Source: Bifidobacterium aerophilum
Lineage (GTDB): Bacteria > Actinomycetota > Actinomycetes > Actinomycetales > Bifidobacteriaceae
Reading direction: 5' to 3'
Assembly: GCF_010667685.1 (NCBI RefSeq)
Contig: NZ_WHZW01000005.1
Location: forward strand, 62,001 to 126,000
Length of the DNA: 64,000 bases
Shown one piece after another: positions 1 through 12,017 of the stretch; positions within the stretch are counted from its first letter, which is position 1; each line of letters starts with the position of its first letter. The notes beneath the pieces were generated by a model, which worked only from the letters and a program-made list of their open reading frames with translations, had not been told where the DNA came from and ran no database searches. A program made the position numbers and the translations under genes.

Positions 1-3000
1 CCAGTCCGGCCGGGTCGAAGGACTCGCCGACCAGATAGGTGCGCCTGGTCGGCTGCGTCCTGACGCTGATGGACTCCAGGGTCGGGGCCGGCGGTTCCGG
101 CGTCTCGCCGTTCACCTTGATGGTGAACGTCTTGGTGACGGAGCCGCTGTAGTCGACGATGCCCTTGACGGTCACGCTCGCCTCGCCGGCGGCGGTGTTG
201 TTCGCATATTCAAGCACATAGTCGACGCCGTAGGCGAGCGTCCTGCCGTCAAGTCTGACCACGACGTCCTTCGTGTCGAAGACGGCCGGATTGTCGGCGT
301 CCGCCTTGTCGACGGTCAGCTCGGAGGGCACGGTGACCTCGGCCTTGCTGATGTCGGTGGTCTCGACGGCCTTGCGCAGACGCACCTCGGCGGCGGACAT
401 GAACCGGTCGTTGCCGGAGTCGGCGTACGTGTGGACGGCCTTGAGACGCACGTACTTGGTGGTCACCGGCTGATCGAACCTGGCGATCTTCCACTCGTGG
501 TCGGTGGTCCAGGTGCCGGTGCCGGCGTCGGTCCAGTCGGTGCCGTTGTCGGAGACCTGCAGCTTGTACTCGGTCACGTTGCCGTTCTTGCTGGAGGCCG
601 GACGCGGCAGGTAGCGCAGGGCGTCGAGACTGGTCGGCTCCTTGAGCTCGAAGGCGATCCACAGGTCGTCCAGCGTGGTGGGCGTCCAGTTGGAATGCCA
701 GTACGTGCTGACGTCGCCGTCCACCGCGAACGCCTTCGGGCCTTCGGTCGAACCGCCGCCGGACGTCTGCTCGCTGCCGACGGTGACGGTCATGTCGCCG
801 GCCGGGTAGTCGCGGGCATCGGAGTCGGCGGTGTCCTCCTGTTCCTTGCCGAGATTGATTGCGAAGGTCTCGCGCGTGGCGTGGTCCTCGGACTCGGTGA
901 TTACGCGGATCACGTCGTTGTGGGCGGGCAGCACGGTCACGGACGCGTTGTCCTTGCCCACGGCCTCGACGTCGGCCACGATGGCCGGCGTGTTGTAGGA
1001 GCCGGAGGCGAGTGCGGATTCGGAGACCGCGGTGCCGTTGACCTTGAGGGATGCGAGGCCTGCCGCCGTGTTCGTGGTGAACGTGGTGGTGGCGACCTTG
1101 AGCTCGATCTCGGTCAGGCCGGTGCTCGTCACGCCGCTGGAGGCCCTGGTCTCGGAGTTGGTGACCGTGAAGCGGATGAACGTCGCGCCGGTGGGCGCGA
1201 AGTCGTAGGTGTACGGCTTGACGCGGTTGGACGATTCGGCCGGGGCGATGGTCTCCTCCACGTTGAGCCGGGTCCAGTCGGTGCCGTTGTCGGAGATCTC
1301 GATCTTCGTGGTGCCGGCGTCCGGGAAGGTCACGGACGAGCTGTCGCGGAAGAAGTACATGACGATCTGGCCGAGCGTCTGCTGGGTAGCGTACTCGAAC
1401 GTGATCTGCGCCGTGTTATGACCGGCCTTCGACCATGCCCAGTTGGTCCATGCGGACGGGTTGGCGCCGCCGGAGAGGTTGTCGTCGACGGTGGTGGAAC
1501 CGTTCTTGATGGCGTCCAGCGTGTCGGACTGAGAGCCTTCGGGGATGTCCTGCGTCAGATTCATCGCGTTGCCGGAGACGCTGTCGCCTATCGTCACGTT
1601 TGCAGTCTGCACGCGGATGGTGGCGGTGACACCGATCTCCTTGCCGAAGACGGTCGCGATGCCGGGCACGACCACGGTGCCGGCCTCATCGTACTCGCCG
1701 TCGGCGGGCTTGGTCCAGGTCACGGCGAAGTTGGCGCTGGTCACGGTGCCGTCGGAGAGCACGAGCGGGCGGGATTCGGGCAGTACGGCGGGCATGCCGA
1801 CCTGGGTCGTGGCCGAGTAGTTGAGCAGCGCGCCGCCCTCGTCGATCATCGTGACGCGCACGCTGATCGTCTGGTCGGCGACGGTGCCGGTCACGGTGAA
1901 CGTGCCGGTCTTGGATGCTTCGTCGGTGACCACGTTCCATGTCACGTTCTGGCGGTCCTTGGTGCCGTCGGAGTAGCGCACCTCGACGTCGGACGGCAGC
2001 ATGGGCTTGTTGCCGGTCTTCACGTAGTAGTTGCGTGCGTAGTAGAATCCGTCGATGGTCCTGGCGGTGCTCGCGCCGGGTACGGCGGTCGTGGTGATCG
2101 TCGTGGTCGCGGGCTTGAGGCCCTCGGCCGTGGCGGTCACCGTGATGCCGCCCGCGGTCTTGGTGGACTGGACGATGGCGACCAGCTTGCCGCTGAAGGC
2201 CTTGCGATTGTCGTCCTGATAGGACTGGTGGTCCGTGGTCTTGCCGTTGTCCACGCCGACGAGCTTGCCGGCGCCCTCGACCTTGAACGTGACGCGGTCG
2301 TCGGCGTTCGGCACGACGTTACCGTCGGCGTCGGTCACGTCGACGGTGATGTAGCTGAGGGACTTGCCGTCGGCGGTGAGCTTGGTGGCGTCGGCCTCGA
2401 CCTTGAGCTGGGATGCGACGCCGGTGGTGGTCACACGGGATCGGCCCTCGGTGTCGGTGATCCGCCTGCCGTCTTTGTCGAACGCCTCGGCGGTGATGGT
2501 GCCTTCGGCCCACTTGACGTTCCAGGTCAGGTACATGTTCTTGTCGGCGGTCGCGTTCTTGTCGGCGCCGTCATAGGTCTGGTACGTATAGCCTGCGTCG
2601 GTGGTGTGCGTGGTGAAGCTCTTCTCGCCGATCAGCCGCTTGTCGGAGCTGCCCTTCGGAGTGAAGTACAGCTTGACCGTGGCGGCGTCGGTGTAGACGA
2701 CGACCGGCACGTTGCCGCTGGAGTCCTTGGCCACGACGTCGCCGTTCCACGCCGGCAGGATGTGCAGCGTGTGGGACTTCGTGTTCCACTGGGAACGGTA
2801 GAAGTAGTAGCTGTCCTTGGGCAGGCCGGCGGTGTCGACGATGCCGAAGTAGGAGTTCTTCGGTGACGGCCAGGTGCCCTTGAAGCCGGAGTCGGTGCCG
2901 TTCCACGGGGTCGGCTCGCCGAGGTAGTCGAAGCCGGTCCACACGTACTCCCCGGCGACGAAGTCGCGCCGGATCACGTCATACCAGGCGGAGCTGGCGG

Positions 3001-4801
3001 TCGCGCCCCAGCCGACGGCGTAGTTGTCGTACGAAGTGAGCTGCTGATCGCCGGTCGCGCCGGTGGTGACGTTGTAGATGCCGCGGCTGTTGATCGACGA
3101 GGCTGTCTCGGAGCCGTACAGCTTCCACGTCGGGTGGGCCTGATGCGTCGAGTCGTAGAGCCTGCCGTCCTCATAGTTGGCGCCCACGACGCCGCCTGCG
3201 GCGGTCAGCGAGTCGCCCATGGTGTTCGATTCGGTCCAGTTGGCCTTGATCTTGTTGTCGCCGTAAGTGGCCGGGCGGGTGGCGTCGGCCGCGTTGGTCC
3301 AGCGGGTGAGCTTGGCGGAGATGTCCGGGAAATCGGAGACGCCGCCGGAGATGCCCTCCATCATTTCGTTGCCGGTCGACCACATGATGATGGACGGGTC
3401 GTTGCGGTCGCGGTTGATGGTGGCGGTCAGGTCGAACTTGGCCCAGGACTCGTCCTTGTCTCCGCCGAGAATCCGGTTGTCGGATGCGATGGTCTTGTCG
3501 AAGTACTTGGCGTAGTCCTCGGTGTTGCCGTTCTTGGCGCGGTTCCAGCCGTCGAAGATCTCCTCGATGACGAGGATGCCCTCCTCGTTGCAGATGTCGA
3601 TGAGGGCCTTGGCCGCGGTGTTGTGCGTGGTGCGGATCGAGTTGACGCCCATGTCCTTGAGGATGCGGACCTGGCGGGCGATGGCGCTGTGGTTGGCGAC
3701 CGCGCCGAGCGAGCCCTGGTCATGATGCATGGAGACGCCCTTGAGTTTGACCTTGACGCCGTTGAGCGAGAAGCCGGTGTCAGCGTCGAAACCGGTCCAG
3801 CGGAAGCCGTACGTGGTGTCGTAGGTGTCGACGGTCCTGCCGGCCACCTGCACCTCGGTGCGCACGGTGTACAGGTTCGGGTTCTCGACGCTCCATAGCT
3901 TCGGCTGGGCGGCGGTGATCGTGGACGCCACGTCCGCGCTCTCGCCGGCCGCGACGTTCGTGGCCTCGGTGATGACGGTCCCGATCGCGGCGGAGGTCTC
4001 GCCTCCCTTGGGGAACACGGTCTGCTTGAGGGTGACATCGGCGGCCGCCTCCGTGTCGTTGGAGACGGTGGCGGTAAGGTTCATCGTCACGTCGCCGCCG
4101 TTCTGCTCGGCGAGCTCCGGCGTGGCGACGGCGACACCGTTGCCGGCGACGTGCACGCCGTCGGTGACGGTGAGGGTGACGTCACGGTAGATGCCGGAGC
4201 CGGAGTAGTAGCGCGAGGACGGGGTCTTGTGGTCGACCTTGACCACGATGGTGTTCTCCGCACCGAACCTGGCGGCCTTGGTCAGGTCGAAGGAGAACGG
4301 CGAGTAGCCGTAGGGATGCTCTCCGAGCTTGACGCCGTTGAGCCAGACGGTCGCGTTCATGTACACGCCGTCGAAGTTGACGCTCACCTGCTTGCCGGCC
4401 AGGCCGCGGTCGAGAGTGAAGGTCTTGCGGTACCAGCCGGTGCCGCCGGGCAGGTAGGCGCTTTCGGCCTCGCCGGACTGCGTGTAGTCCTGCGTGATGC
4501 TGTAGTCGTGCGGCAGGGAGATCCGTTGCCATGCGGAATCGTCGAAATCGGGATCCTGCGCGGCGATGGCGTCCGACATCTTGAACTTCCAGTTCGCGTC
4601 GAAGTCGGTAGTACGTGCCTGATCGGCCTCCACGCGGTTCGCGTAGACCATTTCGGGGGTGGAGCTCATCTGCGTGGTGGAGTCGGCACGGGTCGCGGTG
4701 TCATCAGCCGATGCGTTTATCGCTCCCATGCCCAGTGGAACGGATAGGGCCACGGCTGCGGCGAAAGCCACCACGCGGCCACCAATTCGGTGCGCTGTCA
4801 T
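1..4801 (-). CDS. Secreted multidomain GH2 beta-galactosidase (3' end beyond window)
   Basis: At least 1,600 residues; the frame is still open at position 1, so the C-terminus is missing. ATG at 4801 is followed by a signal peptide (hydrophobic stretch about residues 10-30, likely cleavage after Ala-Ser-Ala). A GH2 sugar-binding jelly roll and Ig-like domain lead into the TIM barrel. The acid/base is seen as Glu479 in a STGNEM motif and the nucleophile as Glu565 in a YGSE motif. After about residue 640 come several bacterial Ig-like modules and two F5/8 type C (discoidin-like) carbohydrate-binding domains, near residues 1110-1220 and 1340-1450. This resembles the large extracellular bifidobacterial beta-galactosidases that act on lactose, LacNAc or galacto-oligosaccharides. 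The exact linkage is not readable from sequence. A wall anchor may follow outside the window. Confidence 0.9.
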   Translation of the reverse strand, partial: MTAHRIGGRVVAFAAAVALSVPLGMGAINASADDTATRADSTTQMSSTPEMVYANRVEADQARTTDFDANWKFKMSDAIAAQDPDFDDSAWQRISLPHDYSITQDYTQSGEAESAYLPGGTGWYRKTFTLDRGLAGKQVSVNFDGVYMNATVWLNGVKLGEHPYGYSPFSFDLTKAARFGAENTIVVKVDHKTPSSRYYSGSGIYRDVTLTVTDGVHVAGNGVAVATPELAEQNGGDVTMNLTATVSNDTEAAADVTLKQTVFPKGGETSAAIGTVITEATNVAAGESADVASTITAAQPKLWSVENPNLYTVRTEVQVAGRTVDTYDTTYGFRWTGFDADTGFSLNGVKVKLKGVSMHHDQGSLGAVANHSAIARQVRILKDMGVNSIRTTHNTAAKALIDICNEEGILVIEEIFDGWNRAKNGNTEDYAKYFDKTIASDNRILGGDKDESWAKFDLTATINRDRNDPSIIMWSTGNEMMEGISGGVSDFPDISAKLTRWTNAADATRPATYGDNKIKANWTESNTMGDSLTAAGGVVGANYEDGRLYDSTHQAHPTWKLYGSETASSINSRGIYNVTTGATGDQQLTSYDNYAVGWGATASSAWYDVIRRDFVAGEYVWTGFDYLGEPTPWNGTDSGFKGTWPSPKNSYFGIVDTAGLPKDSYYFYRSQWNTKSHTLHILPAWNGDVVAKDSSGNVPVVVYTDAATVKLYFTPKGSSDKRLIGEKSFTTHTTDAGYTYQTYDGADKNATADKNMYLTWNVKWAEGTITAEAFDKDGRRITDTEGRSRVTTTGVASQLKVEADATKLTADGKSLSYITVDVTDADGNVVPNADDRVTFKVEGAGKLVGVDNGKTTDHQSYQDDNRKAFSGKLVAIVQSTKTAGGITVTATAEGLKPATTTITTTAVPGASTARTIDGFYYARNYYVKTGNKPMLPSDVEVRYSDGTKDRQNVTWNVVTDEASKTGTFTVTGTVADQTISVRVTMIDEGGALLNYSATTQVGMPAVLPESRPLVLSDGTVTSANFAVTWTKPADGEYDEAGTVVVPGIATVFGKEIGVTATIRVQTANVTIGDSVSGNAMNLTQDIPEGSQSDTLDAIKNGSTTVDDNLSGGANPSAWTNWAWSKAGHNTAQITFEYATQQTLGQIVMYFFRDSSSVTFPDAGTTKIEISDNGTDWTRLNVEETIAPAESSNRVKPYTYDFAPTGATFIRFTVTNSETRASSGVTSTGLTEIELKVATTTFTTNTAAGLASLKVNGTAVSESALASGSYNTPAIVADVEAVGKDNASVTVLPAHNDVIRVITESEDHATRETFAINLGKEQEDTADSDARDYPAGDMTVTVGSEQTSGGGSTEGPKAFAVDGDVSTYWHSNWTPTTLDDLWIAFELKEPTSLDALRYLPRPASSKNGNVTEYKLQVSDNGTDWTDAGTGTWTTDHEWKIARFDQPVTTKYVRLKAVHTYADSGNDRFMSAAEVRLRKAVETTDISKAEVTVPSELTVDKADADNPAVFDTKDVVVRLDGRTLAYGVDYVLEYANNTAAGEASVTVKGIVDYSGSVTKTFTIKVNGETPEPPAPTLESISVRTQPTRRTYLVGESFDPAGL

Positions 4802-5147
4802 TCAGTTTCTTTCTTCATTGAAATCAGTGAGCGTCCGCAGTGACGCTCTCGATAATTATGCGGTCGTCATATCGTCACGGCGCAGGGCCGAACCGGTATC
4901 ACTCACCGTGTTCTTCCTTAGTGTACAGAACTCGGCGACATTTATGCAAAGATCCTTAACAATTTAACCGGCGTCGGCGCGTCGGCGGATGGGACCACGT
5001 CGCAACAGCGAGAAAACGCCACGTCTCGTCGATCCCGCAACGGCAGATCTCGCCGCACCCAGGCCAAGCCGCAGAACAAGGCAAATACCACGCGGCACCA
5101 TGACACGCAAGACCTATGTCCATATTGGGCCATACGTTTAGTGATGT
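4802..5147. other. Intergenic region between GH2 and the thiamine operon
   Basis: No gene is supported here. It holds the candidate GH2 promoter and a 7-bp perfect hairpin (GAGCGTC/GACGCTC, 4829-4848) in the GH2 leader. I see no convincing -35/-10 pair for the thiamine operon. Confidence 0.6.
4920..4949 (-). promoter_or_regulatory. Candidate promoter of the GH2 gene
   Basis: On the minus strand TTGCAT (4944-4949) and TACACT (4920-4925) are 18 bases apart, about 120 bases upstream of the GH2 start. Both hexamers are near consensus. This is inference from sequence only. Confidence 0.45.
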
Positions 5148-5238
5148 AATGCAGGGGAACCCGGCCGAATGCCGGGTTGAGAGAGGCGCAAGCCTGACCC
5201 TTAGAACCTGTTGGTTAAGACCATCGTAGGGAGCAGCG
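5148..5238 (+). promoter_or_regulatory. TPP (THI-box) riboswitch
   Basis: The leader just before thiM has the conserved TPP aptamer blocks in order: a GGGG start, a GCCGGGTTGAGAGAGGC-like block with the CUGAGA-type core (GTTGAGAGA), the GACCCTTAGAACCTG block and a closing GTAGGGAGC. It lies directly upstream of thiamine biosynthesis genes. The aptamer's 3' arm overlaps the thiM ribosome-binding region (AGGGAG), so TPP binding probably blocks translation initiation. That mechanism is inferred. Confidence 0.93.
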
Positions 5239-5240
5239 AT

Positions 5241-8847
<3,607 letters not shown>

Positions 8848-8930
8848 GATCCGTCCTGACCGCTTCCTCTGCTCCCATGCTTGGGGAGCTGTTCTTATGG
8901 TGAAATAGCTCTCCAGGCATGGATATCTCA

Positions 8931-8979
8931 GCTTCCCCTGAAGGGGGAGCTGTCAGCGAAGCTGACTGAGGGGGCGACA
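8931..8979. repeat. Short palindromic intergenic repeat (two hairpins)
   Basis: Between thiE-thiC and thiD. One hairpin has arms GCTTCCCC and GGGGGAGC (8931-8949); a second, TCAGC-GAA-GCTGA, follows at about 8953-8965, then a G-run. The layout resembles dispersed short palindromic repeats I recall from intergenic DNA of several gut bacteria. Identity to a named family is not shown here. Confidence 0.5.
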
Positions 8980-9039
8980 ATGCCACCGCAGCCATCCGGT
9001 GGAGCGACGCCCCACACCACACCAATGAAAGGACCCTGC

Positions 9040-9906
9040 ATGCCCACCACGCTTCCCGCCGTACTTGCGATCTCCGGGTCGGATTCGTCCGGCGGGGCGG
9101 GCATGCAGGCCGATCTCAAAACCATGCTCGCCAACGGCGTATTCGGCATGTCCGCGATCACCGCGATCACCGCGCAGAACACGACCGGCGTCACCGCGGT
9201 CGAAAACGTGCCGGCGGACATGGTTGCCGCGCAGATCGACGCGGTGTTCGCGGACATCCCGCCGGCGGCCGTCAAAATCGGCATGGTCTCGTCCGCCGAG
9301 ATCATCGAAACCATCGCCGACCGGCTCGCCGCGCATCACGCACGCAACGTCGTGCTCGACCCGGTCATGGTCGCCACGTCCGGCGCGAAACTCATCGACG
9401 ATGACGCGATCGCGGCCCTCACCGAACGGCTGTTCCCGCTGGCGACGCTGGTCACGCCGAACATCCCCGAAACCGAGGAACTGGTCGGCCTGTCGCAACA
9501 CCGGTTCACCACGCTCGACTCCGCGCAATGGTCCTCCCCCGCCGCCTCGCCGCTCTCGCGGGCCGCGGACGTGCATACGGCGATGGAACAGGCCGGCCGC
9601 ACCGTCGCCGGCCGATACGGCTGCGCGGTGCTGGTCAAGGGCGGTCACGGCGTGACCGATGCGAACGATCTGCTGGTCGGAACGGACGGCGCCGTCACGT
9701 GGTTCCCGGGCACGCGCGTCGACAATCCGAACACGCACGGCACCGGATGCACGCTGTCGTCGGCCATCGCCGCGAACCTCGCCAAAGGCGAGCCGCTGCC
9801 CGACTCGATCCGGCACGCGAAGGAGTATCTGACCGGCGCGCTCAACGCGCAGCTCGATCTCGGCCACGGTTCCGGGCCCATGGACCACGCGTGGGCCTGG
9901 CGATAA
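9040..9906 (+). CDS. thiD: Hydroxymethylpyrimidine/phosphomethylpyrimidine kinase ThiD
   Basis: 288 residues. Phosphorylates HMP and HMP-phosphate to HMP-PP for the ThiE domain encoded upstream. The N-terminal AISGSDSSGGAGMQADLKT motif is diagnostic, with DPVMVATSG, the TPNIPETEEL motif and the C-terminal GTGCTLSSAIA anion hole with catalytic Asp context. ATG 9040 follows GAAAGGA; in-frame starts further upstream (for example 9025) lack a better ribosome site and would add unconserved residues. An insertion at about residues 160-180 (Ser/Pro-rich) is longer than in E. coli ThiD. Third gene of the operon. Confidence 0.92.
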   Translation: MPTTLPAVLAISGSDSSGGAGMQADLKTMLANGVFGMSAITAITAQNTTGVTAVENVPADMVAAQIDAVFADIPPAAVKIGMVSSAEIIETIADRLAAHHARNVVLDPVMVATSGAKLIDDDAIAALTERLFPLATLVTPNIPETEELVGLSQHRFTTLDSAQWSSPAASPLSRAADVHTAMEQAGRTVAGRYGCAVLVKGGHGVTDANDLLVGTDGAVTWFPGTRVDNPNTHGTGCTLSSAIAANLAKGEPLPDSIRHAKEYLTGALNAQLDLGHGSGPMDHAWAWR

Positions 9907-9927
9907 CACTACGAAGGAGCAATCATC

Positions 9928-10299
9928 ATGTCCATCGACCGCAACGCAGTCAGGCAGGAGGTCCCCATCGATCCCCAGACCGGCAAACCGTATCTCAACA
10001 CGGTCGCCGCGATCCAGGTGTCCGTCTCCGGCGCCGGTTCCGAGGTCTCGCCGTACGTGGCGCAGGCGATCCAGGTGATCCGCGAATCGGGCCTTCCTCA
10101 GGAGACGAACGCCCTGTTCACCGATGTCGAAGGCGATCTTGACGACGTGCTGCACGTCGCCGGCGAGGCCGCCAAGAAACTCGCGCAGCAGGGGTATCGG
10201 ACGAGCCTCGTGCTGCACATGGACATCCGACCCGGGTTCCGCGGGCAGCTGACGGAGAAACCGAAGATCGTCGACGAGATTCTAGCCAAAAACGCCTGA
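9928..10299 (+). CDS. MTH1187/UPF0045-family thiamine-binding protein
   Basis: 123 residues, small ferredoxin-like fold protein. Family traits visible are VSVSGAGSEVSPYVAQAIQVIRESG near residues 32-56 and TDVEGDLDDVLHVAGEA in the middle. Members of this family (Pfam Thiamine_BP) bind thiamine or related pyrimidines, and some are linked to HMP/thiamine transport. It starts 21 bases after thiD with a strong GAAGGAG site, so it belongs to the riboswitch-controlled operon. A cytosolic thiamine or precursor carrier role is inference. Confidence 0.8.
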   Translation: MSIDRNAVRQEVPIDPQTGKPYLNTVAAIQVSVSGAGSEVSPYVAQAIQVIRESGLPQETNALFTDVEGDLDDVLHVAGEAAKKLAQQGYRTSLVLHMDIRPGFRGQLTEKPKIVDEILAKNA

Positions 10300-10363
10300 T
10301 TCGTCCACTATGTGACCTTTCCCAGGTATCCGTCACACATACACCTAATCTATCGACAAGGTC

Positions 10364-10392
10364 AACGCTCACCTACACAATAGGTGGGCGTT
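10364..10392 (+). terminator. Hairpin at the end of the thiamine operon
   Basis: A 12-bp stem AACGCTCACCTA/TAGGTGGGCGTT (one G-T pair) with a 5-base loop, 65 bases after the last thi gene and before the MFS gene. No T-run follows, so terminator function is uncertain. Confidence 0.45.
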
Positions 10393-10495
10393 CCGGGTTC
10401 AAGGCCGGTTTTCGGACACACCGCGCGCCCCACACAATGGGACCGTAAGGACGCCGATCCACCGACCAAGATTCCCAAGCAGAGGTTCGAATATC

Positions 10496-11869
10496 ATGAC
10501 TGCTGCCGAACAGCAGATTCCCGCCGCATCCGGCACCCGCACCCGCGAGGCCGCCGCGGATCCGGCACAAGTGCAAGACATCATTTCGCGCGTGGATCGC
10601 GCCCATGAAACCCCGATGTTCCATCGCATCGTCGCGCTCGTCGCGGCCGGCATGCTGATGGACAGCATCGACGTGTACATCGGCTCCGCCGTCGCGTCCA
10701 GCGCGTTGGCCACCGGCTGGTCCACCGTCAAGCAGAATTCGACGTTCATGTCGGCCGGCTTCCTCGGCCTGCTCATCGGCTCCCTGTTGGCCGGTTTCGT
10801 CGGCGATCTCAAGGGCCGCCGTGTCGCCTACCAGATCAACCTGCTGCTGTTCGGCGGTTTCACGTTCCTCGGCGCGTTCGCCCCGAACATGGCCGTGCTC
10901 TCCCTGTGCCGCCTGGGCGCCGGCCTCGGCCTCGGCGCCGAGATCGTGACCGGGTTCGCGATGGTCAACGAATTCGCGCCGATGAACCGCCGCGGCCACT
11001 GGTGCGCGATCGTCTCGCTCGTCGCCAACTGCGGCGTGCCGATCGCCATGCTGCTGTGCGCGGCCATCATCCCGCATTTCAGCTGGCGTCCGCTGTTCGT
11101 CGGCATCGGCTTGGTGGCGGCCGTGATCTGGTGGCTGCGCCGAGACATCCCCGAATCCCCGCGCTGGCTTGCCGTGCACGGACGCTATGCGGAGGCGGAC
11201 GCGATCGTCAAGCAGATGGAGGCCAACGGTTCCGAACCGGCTTCCGCGTTCGACACCGCCGCCGACGCGGCCGCGCAGAGCCGCAACGCCGGCGGTCGTT
11301 CGCTTGGCATCTGCCTGCTCGTGGCGATCGTGGCCGTGGGCGCGACCAACGTGTGCTCGTACGCGTTCACCTCTTGGGTGCCGACGATCCTCGTCAAGCG
11401 CGGCATCAACCTGTCCTCGTCGCTGACCACGTCCACGCTCATGATGCTCGGCGCTCCGGTCGGATGCCTTATCGGATCGCTGCTCATCGACCGTATCGGC
11501 CGCAAGCGCACGATCGTGCCCGCGTTCCTGTTCACCGGCGTGTTCGGCATGGCGTACGCGTTCCAGACCTCGACCGCCGGCGCGATCATCGTCGGCTTCC
11601 TGCTCATGATGTGCCTCTACACGCTGATGGCCTCCGTCGTGGCGGTGTATGCGCCGGAGCTGTTCGCCACGAAGGTGCGCTTCCGTTGCGTGGGCCTTGC
11701 GAACGCGATCGCCAAGCTGCTCAACGTGTTGATGCCGATGGTGGTGGGCTGGATGCTTACCGCGCTCGGCGCGACCTCGATCTTCGTGTCGATCAGCGTG
11801 ATCGCGATCTTCTCGATGCTTATCGTCGGCTTCTTCGGCGCCGAAACCTCCCAGCGCTCGGTCGGCTGA
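10496..11869 (+). CDS. MFS transporter, sugar-porter/metabolite:H+ symporter type
   Basis: 457 residues with about 12 predicted membrane helices. The loop 2-3 signature GDLKGRRVAYQ and the PESPRWL motif after helix 6 mark the sugar-porter/AAHS side of the major facilitator superfamily. A second GRKR loop (DRIGRKRTIVP) starts the C-terminal half. The substrate is not readable. It follows the thiamine operon but is separated from it by about 200 bases and a hairpin, so it is probably a separate unit. It converges on the histidine kinase gene. Confidence 0.82.
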   Translation: MTAAEQQIPAASGTRTREAAADPAQVQDIISRVDRAHETPMFHRIVALVAAGMLMDSIDVYIGSAVASSALATGWSTVKQNSTFMSAGFLGLLIGSLLAGFVGDLKGRRVAYQINLLLFGGFTFLGAFAPNMAVLSLCRLGAGLGLGAEIVTGFAMVNEFAPMNRRGHWCAIVSLVANCGVPIAMLLCAAIIPHFSWRPLFVGIGLVAAVIWWLRRDIPESPRWLAVHGRYAEADAIVKQMEANGSEPASAFDTAADAAAQSRNAGGRSLGICLLVAIVAVGATNVCSYAFTSWVPTILVKRGINLSSSLTTSTLMMLGAPVGCLIGSLLIDRIGRKRTIVPAFLFTGVFGMAYAFQTSTAGAIIVGFLLMMCLYTLMASVVAVYAPELFATKVRFRCVGLANAIAKLLNVLMPMVVGWMLTALGATSIFVSISVIAIFSMLIVGFFGAETSQRSVG

Positions 11870-11898
11870 TCCGGTTCGTTCGGACCATTCGCCTGCAT

Positions 11899-11950
11899 CC
11901 TATGCGAAAACCAACGCGAATCACTCCGTTTGCGTTGGTTTTCGCATAGG
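11899..11950. terminator. Perfect 19-bp hairpin, first of a pair
   Basis: Arms 11899-11917 and 11932-11950 are exact reverse complements, with a 14-base loop and the core AACCAACGC/GCGTTGGTT. It lies just after the MFS stop, between convergent genes. No T-tract, so it could terminate in both directions or stabilise 3' ends. Confidence 0.6.
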
Positions 11951-11960
11951 ATGTTCTGTT

Positions 11961-12014
11961 TTCCGCTCGCAAACCAACGCCGGTTCCCCTGTTTGCGTTG
12001 GTTTGCGAGCGGAA
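11961..12014. terminator. Perfect 20-bp hairpin, second of a pair
   Basis: Arms 11961-11980 and 11995-12014, exact complements with a 14-base loop. The inner core AACCAACGC is shared with the hairpin 11 bases upstream, while the outer arms differ. It ends 4 bases before the histidine kinase stop codon on the other strand. Confidence 0.6.
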
Positions 12015-12017
12015 GAG

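Noticed and set aside
431..2866. A long plus-strand open frame opposite GH2
   Set aside because: Low-complexity Gly/Val/Asp/Arg protein without a domain or ribosome site; GH2 on the other strand explains the DNA.
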